DNA of 64,000 nucleotides from Sweltsa coloradensis. Taxonomy: Eukaryota; Arthropoda; Insecta; Plecoptera; Chloroperlidae. Below the pieces are notes generated by a model. The model was given only the letters and a program-made list of their open reading frames with translations, had not been told where the DNA came from and ran no database searches. This document shows positions 33,537 to 45,102 of the stretch, piece by piece. The position numbers and the translations under genes are program-made. The stretch covers positions 62,001-126,000 of the forward strand of contig JAMZAV010001426.1 in assembly GCA_024449915.1 (NCBI GenBank), written 5' to 3'. Each line of letters opens with the position of its first letter. Position 1 is the stretch's first letter.

Positions 33537-33559
33537 GTGGAACATTATTTGTTTAGACT

Positions 33560-33979
33560 AGGGTACTATGTTAACATATTCATTTGTACTTTTGACACAC
33601 AAAAATAGTAACACTCCGAAGTGAACTATATTTTATTCATTTGTCTAGGGTGCAGAATCTAGTGTACAAATCATCCTAAAAATTTCCACCTTGTAATAAA
33701 TATGACCTACGGTATTGCACATTATATATAATTTTTTTAGGGTACATGTTATAGGGCACAACATTCCTATTTTTGAAGGCAACTTGTTTTATTTATGGAG
33801 AAAAAAATTGTTAATATATTCTTAATTTTCTGTTGGTGACTTGCGTTGTAGAGTACAAAATGTCCCTATTTTGTACAGCTTCGGTTTTCGTTATTTTTAT
33901 AACAACGCTCTCGAAACTGATACGTGTAATGTATTTGTAGGGTACATGTTATAGGGTACACGTTTTCTAGAAGAGGGAA
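33560..33979 (+). repeat. Recurring AGGGTAC motif block
   Basis: AGGGTACTATGTTAACATAT, AGGGTGCAGAATCTAG, AGGGTACATGTTATAGGGCA, AGAGTACAAAATGTCCC and AGGGTACATGTTATAGGGTA start at about 33,563, 33,647, 33,738, 33,850 and 33,939. This looks like a decayed array with 84-110-bp spacing. Confidence 0.45.
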
Positions 33980-34358
33980 TAGGACACATTTGGCAGTTGG
34001 CACATAGCTTTTCGCTCGGCCAAGATGCATCCGACGTATATGAAACTTTGCAGAAGTAGTCACTAAAACATACATGGACAGCCCTGTGGTCATAGATTTT
34101 TTTTAAATTTTGTCTTAATCAGCCAGAAAAAAAATCACGAATATAGTCAATTTTGAAGTTTTTAACAAAATCAAAATACGTGAAAATCAATTTATTTTTA
34201 TAAACTATTTTAAAACAAAATTTGGAAATATGTTACTGCAGAGCCCTATATTTCCACATTTGTGACATATGTTCAAAATTTCAAACATCTGTGGTTTCAG
34301 TCGGCCGAGCTAACAGCAATTTGACTAAAACGCATATCCTATCCTCTCTTAAATGTTA
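33980..34358 (+). repeat. Dispersed repeat family D
   Basis: GGGAATAGGACACATTTGGC, CATACATGGACAGCCCTGTG, GTTACTGCAGAGCCCTATAT and ACTAAAACGCATATCCTATC align in order with 36,826-37,195. Confidence 0.75.
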
Positions 34359-35249
34359 TAAACATGGATAAAATAATACAAACGACATTTTAAGCAATTT
34401 TGTGAAAAAAAAATTGTCTGGGGTATATGTTTAGAGAAACATGTTTCATTACTTAATGTATGGTACATGTTATGTGTAGCCTACATAGGTCTAGATGCAA
34501 TGAGTGTAAGGTTTTGGCTAAGGGTATACTCAGACTGTTTGTCTTTTATTATTTTTACAAGTACTCCAATATAATGATGTAAAATGCCAATTAAATAATC
34601 ACAACACGAAATAAAAAGAAGAATATACGTATGCAATAAAATCAACAAGCATTATTATCTAGGCGTTGAGCTTCAGAAAGATGATTATTAAAATTAATTA
34701 AAGATAATGAGATGACAATAAACTAGTTTACATAAAACATTATAAAAAATATATATGGGATCTGATTATTATAAAACGAAAGAAACATACATAATACATA
34801 AAAAAAAATATATATGTATGTGAGCTGATTATTACAAAACGAAACATTTGCATGACTATTCGAATATGATATATAATTTATTTGCCGATTTTTACTTTGA
34901 ACTTGATTGAATTGAAATGCATGTAATTATTTTTTATAGAAATTAACATGTTCAAGCATTGCTGCTTAGAAAAGAGAGCAAACAAAAAATCGTTGACCGC
35001 AAGATATTAAAGATGCACATTGCAAAATATCTCATCTTAGAGAGTGTAAGACAAAATAAATAGATAAAACTTCCAATACGAACACTTTTTGCAAAAATGG
35101 GTCACAAAAATGTAAAAGAAAGGTCGTAGTTATGGGAGGATGCCAAAAAAATTATTCTATTCCCGATTATATGTAAAACAATCGAGAAATTAAAATAATT
35201 CATTTCTGCCAGGTATCGAACCCGGGTCTCCGGATCAGCGGCCGGACGC
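34359..35249. other. Gene-free AT-rich block
   Basis: No gene. Just before the next SINE a tRNA-like fragment reads GGTATCGAACCCGGGTCTCC (35,212-35,231). Confidence 0.45.
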
Positions 35250-35652
35250 TTTTGGTTTGGTCTTGTGGTTAGAAGCTATGCTTCCAATGCAGAAGGTCCA
35301 GGGTTCGATTCCCGCTTCAGGCACTTCTGATATGGACTTCAGTCCATCAGTTCTTGACTTAGGATTGTGTAAACGGTAACTTGGAGCCGTCCTAGCAACA
35401 ATCAACACATATAAATTCTAAGGTTGTTCCGAATTAAATTATTCGATCGTTGATTCTGGTACTGTTCGCGGGTGGAATCGTGTCCAGCTTCATTGATCGG
35501 TGTTTCCTACTTAAATATGCCGGTCTCTAGTTGGTCATTGTTCGCTAGTCGATGGTGTCGGCGCCTGCATGGTTGGCTTGGTTGGTTTTAAATTACTCTC
35601 CCCCACTGAAAATCAGTTATGTGACTGAATTAGTTGACTCTAAATACGATTT
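35250..35652 (+). mobile_element. tRNA-derived SINE, family S2, near full length
   Basis: tRNA-like head TTGGTCTTGTGGTTAGAAGC (A-box region) and AGGGTTCGATTCCCGCTTCA (B box). The body has GACTTCAGTCCATCAGTTCT and GGAGCCGTCCTAGCAAC. The 3' end has CACTGAAAATCAGTTATGTG and GACTCTAAATACGATTTTTT. About 400 bp. Confidence 0.88.
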
Positions 35653-36427
35653 TTTTTTAAATTCATAAGATACCAAAAGTTACTGGCTAAAATGAATTTT
35701 TAAATTTATGGATTTATTTCCATATAATCGATTTCACCTACGAGAATGTTGAGCGAAATCGATTAAATAACCGATGTTTTTCTATCTGGATATTTGGTAA
35801 AATGTATCTTTGTGTCCGCACAGCCTCAATGTACACGGATTTGAGCACGTAACCTTGTAAACTACGTGCGATATTACTGACCCACCTCTCTTTGACTTAA
35901 TATACATTACAATGTAGCTGAAGAACATTACATTTACATAACAACAACCTGGTAACAGCAATACTTGAATACAATAGTGGCGCGTGATTCAAGGTGATGT
36001 AACGCGAAAAACGCAACAAAAACATCGTAAGTATTTAAATATATTCATTATTGGACTGTTCACTGTTAAGAACACATTTTTACTAAAATAAAAATGCGTA
36101 ATGTAACGACTACTTTTCAGCAGTATTTATTAAACAATAACAATTACAAAAACACAACGGATAAGACAAAAAATCTGTTGTGATATGTGAAAAATGTTTT
36201 TATCTTCGTCTGTTGTGTTTTTTTTTTTAAATTCTTATTGTTTCATAAAGAAAGTATACGAAATTACTTTAGTAAAAATATGTTTCCAACAGTGAAAAGT
36301 CTAATGATAAAATATATATTTGAAAAACGTACCAGTTATATATTTTTTTCTCGGTGTATGATGCATGTTTAATTCACTGACACAGTACATTTTTGTTGGG
36401 CGAATTATAATTAATTTTAATTATAAT
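35653..36427. other. Gene-free AT-rich block
   Basis: Only short chance frames. No repeat recognised. Confidence 0.45.
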
Positions 36428-36683
36428 TTTTTTGTGGGAAGCCTACCCAGGGTGCAATTCATGCCCCTCTTCAGGTGTCTAACTAGGTATGTTGTGGATA
36501 GGACAATTTGTGAAGGGATATCCGAGGGATGTTTAAGAGGACTCAATCCCTTGCATTCGCATTAACGACTGAGGAAAACCTCGGAAAAAAACTTCAGTCA
36601 GGATTGCCGGTCTCGACGGGATTTGAAACCGGAACCTCCCGAATCAGAGTCAAGCGCTTAACGCTCGAGCCAACACTGTCGGT
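36428..36683 (-). mobile_element. tRNA-derived SINE, family S1, full length
   Basis: TTGTGGGAAGCCTACCCAGG to CGAGCCAACACTGTCGGT with inverted B box GGATTTGAAACC. Structure as in other full copies. Confidence 0.88.
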
Positions 36684-36779
36684 GTCGAATTATATTCTTC
36701 ATTTGATTGTTGTGGTTGGGTGGTTGAAGAATTATCATAGTGTATTATTAATTATCTCCATATTATTGTATTTTATCAA

Positions 36780-37365
36780 AAACATGGGCACGGAAGTACC
36801 TGAAATAGGGAGCGAAGAGAAGCTAATAGGACACATTGGCATTTAGCAAATAGCTGTTCGTAAGGCCAGGAAGCACCAGATGTTTATGAAACTTTACATA
36901 GTTGTCAAGGAAAGCATACATGGACAGCCCTACAGTCATAGATTATCAATATTGTTTGTTTGTCAGCCAGAAACAATTCACAAATATTGCCAGTTTCGGA
37001 CTTTAAGAAAATCCAAAATTAAAAAAATCAAATTATTTTTGTAGTGTTCACTTAAAACTATTTTTCAAAAAGCACCATTGTAGAGCCCTCAAGCTCCACT
37101 TTCTTGACATCTGTGCAAAATTTCAAACGGCTTTGAGGTAAATTAGACGAACGAACAGAAGTTTACTAAAAACGCATGCCGTATAATATCCTCTTAATAG
37201 ACTGATCGTCTACGAAGATAACAAAATGAAAAAGTTAGAAGTGCATTGATAGTTTTGTTTAGTTTTAGGTTAGTTTATCATTCAATAATGTCTGTCACTC
37301 GTTCACGCAATCTGTGTGTGGATAGACGATACAAATAATGGTGGAGGTGCCGGGTCATGAATGTT
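36780..37365 (-). mobile_element. G-type termini enclosing a D-family segment
   Basis: GGGCACGGAAGTACCTGAAA, TAGGGAGCGAAG (G end) is followed by family D (36,826-37,195: GGACACATTGGCATTTAGCA, CATACATGGACAGCCCTACA). Then AATGGTGGAGGTGCCGGGTC at 37,339-37,358 continues with TCATGAATGTTCAAACTT as in inverted G. D is either an insertion or an internal part of a longer G variant. Confidence 0.6.
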
Positions 37366-37904
37366 CAAACTTGCTGTGGGGCATCCACTTCACTTCACTT
37401 CCAATATTCAATAATATACTTCTTGCATTCATATTTTTCTTACAACCATATTTTGTTCTGACGAGTTAATAGTCCCTATGTATGTAACGGTTGTTCCATT
37501 AATTTGTTTGCACTGGTTTTAAAACCACTTGCTGTTAACTACGAAAACAAATAGTGCACTTGCGTGTTTTCAAATGTCAACAAACTTCCAGCATTTCTCA
37601 GTTAAGTGTTTACCAGTTATGATGTATTTTGTCTCTCCTGTAAATTTTTACTTGTTTTGCTGTCGTATTGTTTTGTTCTTGATACGATAACTTCCTATTG
37701 CGTAGTGGTTATAAGATTACGAACGGTTGAAGCGATGATGTTGATGTGTTGACTGCACACCATAACAACCTCATGCGGTGAAAATATATAGGACGACTGA
37801 AGTTTTTTCATATTACAAATTACAATGCACAATATCATGTCAACCAAGTAGTAAGGAAGCCATTTAATCATTGTATTTACCAATTTAATAAATATTTAAT
37901 TAAA
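37366..37904. other. Gene-free spacer
   Basis: No gene or clear repeat. Confidence 0.4.
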
Positions 37905-38096
37905 AGGGAGCGAAGCTATCCTAACCTAAAACATCACTTTTCTCTACGTCCGTCCGCCTATGCGTGAGTCACGACTAATGATAAAAACCGAACATGACAT
38001 CTGATTGACAAGCCGCCTCTTAACAAAGATTATACAGAATGTTTTGGTGACCCTTGGAGTCAAGTAGCACTTTTACGTACCCGGCACCTCCACCAG
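37905..38096 (+). repeat. G-family repeat
   Basis: GGGAGCGAAGCTATCC start, TCACTTTTCTCTACGTCCGT, ATGATAAAAACCGAACATGA, AGAATGTTTTGGTGACCCTT and ACCCGGCACCTCCACCAGG end. One of the clearest copies. Confidence 0.85.
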
Positions 38097-38391
38097 GAAA
38101 TTAAAATAATTGTATAGGATTTAAGAAAAATAGTAAAAGGTTAAAAATAATGAAATCTCATTTCATTTAAACTTAAACCTCGTGAAACCGAAGTCATAAA
38201 TATTAGTTGATTTCTGATGTGAATACGCTTTAACCGGGGCTGTAATACAAGTTGACTGTTAGCGGTGGGCAACACTAAGGAATCCCGTATACACTTTTGC
38301 AATTTCCCTCAGTCAATGTATCATCGCATTTTCTCATTTCTTCGAATAAATTATTTCAATTAATATTTAATACACAACTAAACATTACATA

Positions 38392-38421
38392 ATCAGCTGA
38401 ATATGATAGACGTTAAACAAA

Positions 38422-38466
<45 letters not shown>

Positions 38467-38530
38467 AATAAATAAATAAATAAATAAATAAATATAAATA
38501 AATGCATATAATAATAAAATAAAAATCGTA
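38392..38530 (+). repeat. L-type LINE tail with (AAAT)n expansion
   Basis: AGCTGAATATGATAGACGTT, AAACAAATAAAT then about 25 AAAT units. The start matches the L-family end (CTGAATAGGATAGACGTTAA). The array is probably an expanded retrotransposon tail. Confidence 0.75.
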
Positions 38531-39664
38531 TAACATGATAAGGATACTTAATTATTTCACAATCTTAGGAGATAAAAGATATAACGATAAAATGGTCACA
38601 GTTCAAACAAAATGTTTTAAATTATTTTGTCACTTTCCAACAGATGAACTCAATTCCTACTGATTAAAAATATTACCACTCTATGGAGCTATACAATATG
38701 TATTCTAGCTAGATAATCACAGGAGCAATCATTAGAAACGAAATTGGACTAGTCCTTGGTTTCAATGCAATTACTGCACAATGTTTATAATTATATAACT
38801 TGCAACAAAGACTTTGACTTGCATTCTTTCTTCGTAACATTATTATCTCATTTGTTTTCACTTTCTAATAATTTATTTATATAAAACAAATTCGTTATTA
38901 TTTATGCGACGACAAAAAAGTAACTTTGGAAAAATTACAGAAATAGTTGTAAGTGAGATTGCTTTTGAAATGAGAGTGACACACAAACGAGAGTTAATCT
39001 AAGTTATAACTGATAAAGTGACGCTCTGTTCGTTTTGTCCAGTGACTGGACAGATTTCAAGGATGTTACTAAGCCTCCAAAATGCAATTATAGAACCATT
39101 CATTTGCACAAATTGTTTTGCATTTTGCTTCTTGTACTGCTTCTTTTACATTCGCATTGCATAATATTATCTGACTGATGTAAATAAAATAAGCAAAATA
39201 ACAACTAAATAATCTAATATGCTTTACTCAGGGTAGACCTGATAATAAATTAAATCCAACAAAAGTAGATGAGTGATTTCATTATGACCTAGATTTATAA
39301 ATAATTCTATCTAGGAATTACAAAGTTTTTTTAAAATTTTTGGAAATTAGTAGCGAAATAAAGTGCTTCACACCACATCACCTATTTTTATTATATTTCA
39401 TTAAAACCCAATGACATGCACAAAGTACACAATAGGATATTCAAAATACAAACAATACAAATCACATGATTAAAAAATGTCAATTATAAATTATGATTAT
39501 AAATACATACATAGCGAAAGTATAAGTATATGATAAGGGGTTGAGGAATTCATCGAGGGAGTAAAAAGATTTCTCCAGAGAGTACTTTTGAGTTCTAACT
39601 TTATAATGATTTTTTGTGGGTGATTATTGAAGAGAATACCGTATAGATACTGTGGACTAATTTC
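38531..39664. other. Gene-free AT-rich block
   Basis: Nothing recognised beyond base composition. Confidence 0.5.
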
Positions 39665-39780
39665 CTAAATTTTAATACAATTCAGAAATTTAAAAAAATC
39701 CATTCTGACCGGGGTTCGAACCCGGGTCTTCTACATTCCTGGTAGGCGCCTTAACCACCGAGACGGTAACCTCTCGTCTT
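39665..39780 (-). repeat. tRNA-like S3-related sequence
   Basis: CAATTCAGAAATTTAAAAAA then GACCGGGGTTCGAACCCGGG, TCTTCTACATTCCTGGTAGG and CGCCTTAACCACCGAGACGG. On the minus strand this resembles a tRNA D-arm to T-arm (GGTGGTTAAGGCG ... GGTTCGAACC). No acceptor stem, so not a working tRNA. Confidence 0.65.
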
Positions 39781-39911
39781 ATGAATTTGTAGTTGCATTA
39801 TAGATCTGAATGGTATTGCAACGAAAAAATGTTGCCTTTGATCTTACCACCGAACATTACTTATAATGTGACAATGTCATACCCAACGCAGGTATGGGAG
39901 AGGGTTTATTA

Positions 39912-40057
39912 CTCGATTTGTTTTTTCGGGAAACACTCCCGTAGGTGGAATAGTTAATATTTAATACAATTCAGAAATAAAAAATAGGGTTCGAACCCCG
40001 GTCCGGATGGATTTTTAATTTCTGAATCGGAAGTGTTTCCCGAATAACCAAATCGAG
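39912..40057. mobile_element. Fold-back element S3, intact copy
   Basis: Outer arms CTCGATTTGTTTTTTCGGGA-AACACTCC and GGAAGTGTTTCCCGAATAAC-CAAATCGAG are inverted copies. Inner arms ATTCAGAAATAAAAAAT / ATTTTTAATTTCTGAAT also pair. The centre holds GGGTTCGAACCCCGG, which matches the Pol III B box GGTTCRANNCC. Length 146 bp, non-coding. Confidence 0.8.
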
Positions 40058-40322
40058 AAATGAATTGAATATGTTAGACACTTGAAAATAAAACGTAGTG
40101 ACACGCTTGATAACGCAACACGTGGCGATGCATCAACTGCCAGGCATTGGAGTGGAAATAATATGATATATTTCACTCGTAAAATGACATCATCTCTTTC
40201 ATCACATCGCTTCGCATGAATAACATCTAAGTTTTATGAGCAAAATAATGATCTTCATATAGGTGTCGCAACCAGTATTTATGCATCCTGCAGAAAATTT
40301 CCGTGAGAATAATTTTTCCTCT

Positions 40323-40537
40323 CTTGGGAAGCCTGGCCAGGGTACAAACAACGCATGCCCCTCTTCAGGTGTCTAACTAGGTATGTTGCGGATAGGACAA
40401 TTGTGAAGGGATGTCCGAGGGCTGTTTAAGAGGACTTAATTCCTTGCATTCGCATGAACGACTGAGGAAATTTTCGGAAAAACCTTCAGTAAGGATTACC
40501 GGTCTCGAAAGGATTTGAATCTGGAACCTTCTGGATC
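40323..40537 (-). mobile_element. tRNA-derived SINE, family S1, head-truncated
   Basis: CTTGGGAAGCCTGGCCAGGG to GGATTTGAATCTGGAACCTT. The A-box end is replaced by unrelated sequence after 40,537. Confidence 0.82.
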
Positions 40538-41301
40538 GTCGGTAGCCCTTCATAAATCTTCGATCTCAATTTCAACTCAATTTATTAAGACACATGTAGG
40601 TACAGTTTTCAAGGAGTATGATTCTGTCGGGAAAGTAGGGCAACCACAAAAGGGGGAAAAAAAAATTGTTCCTGGTTACCGTATAACAATTCTGGTCTTT
40701 ATTAATTAATTTATCATTACTATAACTTACTAAAAACTTATCTATTTTCTTGTTCTAGTAGCAAATTTGATTATATGTTTACACCCTGCGATATAGGTAA
40801 CTAAATACTTATTTCTCGTGCATGGCCTTTTTGTCATTAAGCCAGTTTTTTCTACGTTATTCCTCAAAATACATACAAAATCCAATTTTTGGTCTTTGTT
40901 TACACATTTCGTGAGTAAACTGGCCCAAAATTGAAAATATGAAGTACTAATATACCTCAATTCAATTGATCGAAGAAAAAATAATGTAGACATTATTCGG
41001 AAAGTAGGCCTACGAATGCACATTTTCGGCTGTATTGTTGGCTTTCTCACGTTAACTTGATAGTGCTTTCTGTCGTCACAATGCTGTCAACTGTGCTTCA
41101 CAACTTCTTGCCTTGCGCATACTTCACACCAGTTAACACTGACTGACGTAACACGACCTTGAAACCACTCCAGACGTGTTTGTTTATACTGCGAACCACT
41201 AACCATTGTAAACACAAAACAATCTAACGATTAAGATCTATAAACTTTAATTGAGATTTCTATGGCATCTAAAAAGAAACATTTCGGTTTGACCTTGTAC
41301 T
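40538..41301. other. Gene-free block
   Basis: A 102-codon minus-strand frame (40,742-41,050) has no recognisable domain or splice context. I leave it uncalled. Confidence 0.4.
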
Positions 41302-41401
41302 CTTCTCTCTCTCTTTCACTCACTAGTACCTCTCATCTGTCTGCACTCCAGTCTCTCTCTCTCTTTCACTCACTAGTACCTCTCATCTGTCTGCACTCCA
41401 G
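41302..41401. repeat. Two exact 50-bp tandem copies
   Basis: CTCTCTCTCTTTCACTCACT...CATCTGTCTGCACTCCAG occurs twice in a row with a 50-bp period. Confidence 0.9.
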
Positions 41402-41522
41402 TTTTTTTTTCAACCTCGGTAGAGATTTATGCTTCACAACCACAGTAATAACTTTAATTGGAATTGTTGCATTCTTATTGCATGCCATTGGGGACATGAA
41501 GCAAAATTACAGGTAAAACAAA

Positions 41523-41625
41523 ATGTGTGGCTCGTTGGTCTTTGTGTGGCTCGTTGGTCTTGCTGTGTGGCTCGTTGAACTTGTTGTGTGGCTCGTTGGT
41601 CTTGTTGTGTGGCTCGTTGGTCGTG
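41523..41625 (+). repeat. Five tandem 20-bp copies of the S2 A-box segment
   Basis: TGTGTGGCTCGTTGGTCTTG-like units repeat about five times with small variants, running directly into the S2 SINE whose tRNA-like head starts with GTGGCTCGTTGGTCGTG. The array looks like amplification of the SINE's own 5' end. Confidence 0.88.
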
Positions 41626-42035
41626 TTGTTAGCGTATCTGCTTCCACTGCAGAAAGTCCAGGGTTCGATTCCCGCTAAAATCAGAAGTTTTTTAACTTCT
41701 GATTTGGACTTAAGTCCATCAGTTCTTGTCTTAGGAGTTTGTAAACGGTGACTTTGGAGCCGTCCTAGCAACGAAGCACATAATAAATTCAGAGTTGTGC
41801 TGAATCGGCCTTGTTGATTCTGGCGTTGATCCGCGGGTGTTACTGTCCATATCACTGATTGCTATATTTCCTATTAAAAAATATCGATCTTTGGTTGGTT
41901 ATCGCTCACTCGTCGATTGCGTCGGGGCCTACAGGGTTGGCTTGGTCGCTCTGATTTAAAGTACCCCACTGAAAATCAGTTATATAGCTGAGTGGGTAGA
42001 CTCTAAATACAATTTATTTATTATTTAATTATTTA
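41600..42035 (+). mobile_element. tRNA-derived SINE, family S2, full length
   Basis: Head GTGGCTCGTTGGTCGTG, B box AGGGTTCGATTCCCGCT, body GACTTAAGTCCATCAGTTCT, GGAGCCGTCCTAGCAACGAA, TTGATTCTGGCGTTGATCCG and 3' end CACTGAAAATCAGTTATATA, TGAGTGGGTAGACTCTAAAT with an ATTT-rich tail. Confidence 0.9.
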
Positions 42036-43370
42036 ATTATTTATAAACCTGTATTAATATTCAGTTCGTTGACTGTGCATGTCAATTAGATTTGAATCGA
42101 AACTCCATTCGGAATTAATGATGAATGATTATGATGACGAGCGAAACGTTTTATTCAACTTTAAAACGTTTTTTTTTAAAATTTGTTATTGTTAACATAT
42201 TAAAACATAAAATATATGTTCTTGTATAATTAATTGATCCAGTATCAATCAGATTAAAAGAACAATACGTGAAAGAAAAAATAATAAGTGAGCTTTATTT
42301 GTGAATAATAATAAAACATCACATTTACAAAATGGCGAGGTTCGAACAGTGTTCGCTCTTCCACCTTAGTATGAGCTACAACGATAATAGGTTCAAAATC
42401 ATTTATAAATAAACAAGTGGAATAATTTAATGTAATTTATTAATTTATAATCAGTTAATCCTATAGCATTGTGGAAATTTTCTGGTTTTATACTAGATTG
42501 TATGTAAGTATTTAAAGTGTGTATTTACCCACCATTAAAAAATATATTTTGTAAATAAATATTAGTATGTAACAATTTAAATTGAGTAGAAAAAGAAAAT
42601 TGTGATTCAACAGGACCCTGAGAAAATCATTGGTCAATCTGCAATGTCGGCAAAAATACAATTTTGGTAGCGAACTACTTAGGGAAGAAAATTGAAATAG
42701 AAAGTGAATTTTGTAAATTAATCGTATTATTTTGGAAATCCATATCATTAGAGGGGATGACCTGACGGTCATTTCAAATCAATCAGTTCCAATGCCGTAG
42801 ATTCGTTGTATCTTAACACATTTCTTTGAAATATTCCCCTGTTTCAGCACAATCTCTCATTGTACCACTTGATTTCCAACCTTCGTAATTAGTTAATCAA
42901 TCAAACGAATTGTTCTAATGCGAAAGAAGTAACTTCCTTAATAGAATGATGCACGTTTAGCACCGACCTCGAATTATTCTGACGGTCAACTTGTCAACGA
43001 AGATTTGTATAGATCGCATTCAACGAATTAATGATATAAACGAATTCAATGGCAGTTTCGTTTAGCTGGAGGTCAGTTTGTTTGTACTGTTAAATAACAC
43101 GATGATGGCCAAGCTACATGTAAGATATACTTGCTACTAGTCTATAGAGGTCGTAATGTAAAAGAATATATGCATGAATGCTAGTGTGATTTTAAGGTAG
43201 AAGATCAAGGGCTTATAGGAAGTCACAGCTATAGACTTTGTGCAATGTACATTTCAACGCATCGGGTCATCATCTTTGTACAATGTTTAATGTACATTTA
43301 AAAATGGTGTGATCCACAAATCCAGGGAATTTAAACTTACATTCTGGGTCACTTTTTGACCAACAATTTT
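42036..43370. other. Gene-free AT-rich block
   Basis: No supported gene, RNA or recognised repeat. Confidence 0.45.
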
Positions 43371-43868
43371 TGGATGAGCGAAGCGAAGACTTCAATTTTG
43401 CAGCCCCCCCCCCCCCCCCCCCCCCCCCCGCAAAAAAATAACTTGGGTGTTTTTTTTTTTGTTTGTTTGTATTTGTCTGTTTTTCGCGCTCTACCGGGCA
43501 AACGGCATAATTTATGCGATCTTGATGAAAATTAGAAGGGTCCTTCGAAATCTCTGAACTCAGACATGCCACGTTTTTGAGTATAATCGAAGAAATGTTT
43601 CTCATGAATATCGTACTTTTACGATTTTTTCGATTTTTAATGCGATATTTTCGTGAAATTTGGGCCGATTCAGACCAAACGGGTGGGGCTACAACGTTCA
43701 TATTTCACATAGCCATTAAGGTAATGGTGATGTATTACCTTTTGAAGGAAAAAGTTGAAAAAGTTTTCCAGAATCCATAGGGAAAAAAATGTGAGTTTTT
43801 TGAGGTGATTAATAATTAACAAGTAACCATAGAAACTTGACAACAATCACCTATAATTAGAGGTACGT
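43371..43868 (+). mobile_element. F-family element, left half (split by insertion)
   Basis: It starts GGATGAGCGAAGCGAAGACT and has a 26-base poly-C at 43,404-43,429, then the conserved GACCAAACGGGTGGGGCTAC block. It stops at CAACAATCACCTATAAT. The continuation expected from the 31,421 copy reappears at 48,388. Confidence 0.82.
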
Positions 43869-44007
43869 GTATTTCGCTACCGACGATAAACCCGAAATAT
43901 GTGTAAATCATTTAATTTCACAAAATGAGCATGAATTGATCAAATCTAGAACAGAAAATGCAAAAATTGAATCACCGCCAAACAGCGAAATATGTGTAAA
44001 TTACATA
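43869..44007. other. Insert flank left of the large inverted repeat
   Basis: It contains two CGAAATATGTGTAAAT copies. It does not match the right flank in either orientation. Confidence 0.4.
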
Positions 44008-45102
44008 TAGTGGGTAAAGATGTCTAACATTAGTGCAAAATGTGAAACAAGCGCGAAAATTTGCATACTGACTAATTCGAGTGTGCTGAATCCAAAAATT
44101 TATGGCCCCAAGATGAACTACTAATATTTCTATGAGTAATTAATGTAATTACATTAATCAATTAAATTAAGATAATCAGGATTTATTCAACTCAATGTGG
44201 TCAAGTGAGGTATTAAATGAAAGCAAATAATGCATACAACATTTGTGATTTAGAAATTTTAATTAATGGTTATTAATAAAATCAATCAATTAATAACAAA
44301 ATCAAATATGTAAATAAAACACTACAATAAGATGAAAAGTTTAATTAATTTGCATTATCAAAGAGTTACTCAGGTCTAGAACCAACTGGAAGTAATTTCG
44401 ATCTAAGTCACAATATCAAATCATAGGTTAATTACTTAATTATTTAATCAATCAATTATGTTTCTTTGTTCTAAAACGTATCATGTGACATATCAAACTG
44501 TAGCATTTTTCTTTGGTGAAATATTTTCATGTGTGTTTTTTTTTTCAAAAATAAATGTTCAATTCAGTTAATATTAATGAACAACAATTAAAGAAATAAT
44601 TAAAACATCGATTTACAGCTATCCTAAAGCGAAAAACATAGTTGTCAAAGTAATTTTTTTTTCTTTGCAGCATGATTAAATATAGGGCCTACATTAAAAT
44701 TAAATGATGTTATTGGATGCAAATGGTACATTATTATTCACACCAAATTTATCAATTCACAATGCCATTAACAATGTGACAACCTTGGCTTGATTCCTTT
44801 AGGAACCATATTTTGTAACTTAATTTGTTAGTTCACCCTTTGCACTACCAGTATCGCATGACACATGATGGTTATACCACATTGCACATTGTCATCACAC
44901 AATTACACATCACTTCTTGAGCAGCCTCTGTCGCAGATACACAAATGAGAACATAGTAAAGACTTTTTCACGCAACAGCATTTAGGTCCGCAATAATCTT
45001 GCAGCTACATCTTACTAATTAACGGCATACCAATGAAACCTGCAAGTAGAAAACACAGAGTGTGATAACGAAAATTATATATGCTAATGATAACAGTCAT
45101 CA

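Noticed and set aside
36529..36846. 105-codon plus-strand frame
   Set aside because: Runs antisense through an S1 SINE; not a gene.
39668..39780. Possible tRNA gene (good D-arm and T-arm resemblance)
   Set aside because: No acceptor stem can be paired and related copies exist as repeats; treated as a tRNA-like part of S3.
41302..41401. Two tandem copies considered as a CRISPR-like or satellite array
   Set aside because: Only two units, simple CT-rich content and animal genome context.
41475..41855. 126-codon minus-strand frame with repeated NEPHNKT units
   Set aside because: Antisense reading of the 20-bp SINE-head array and the SINE itself.
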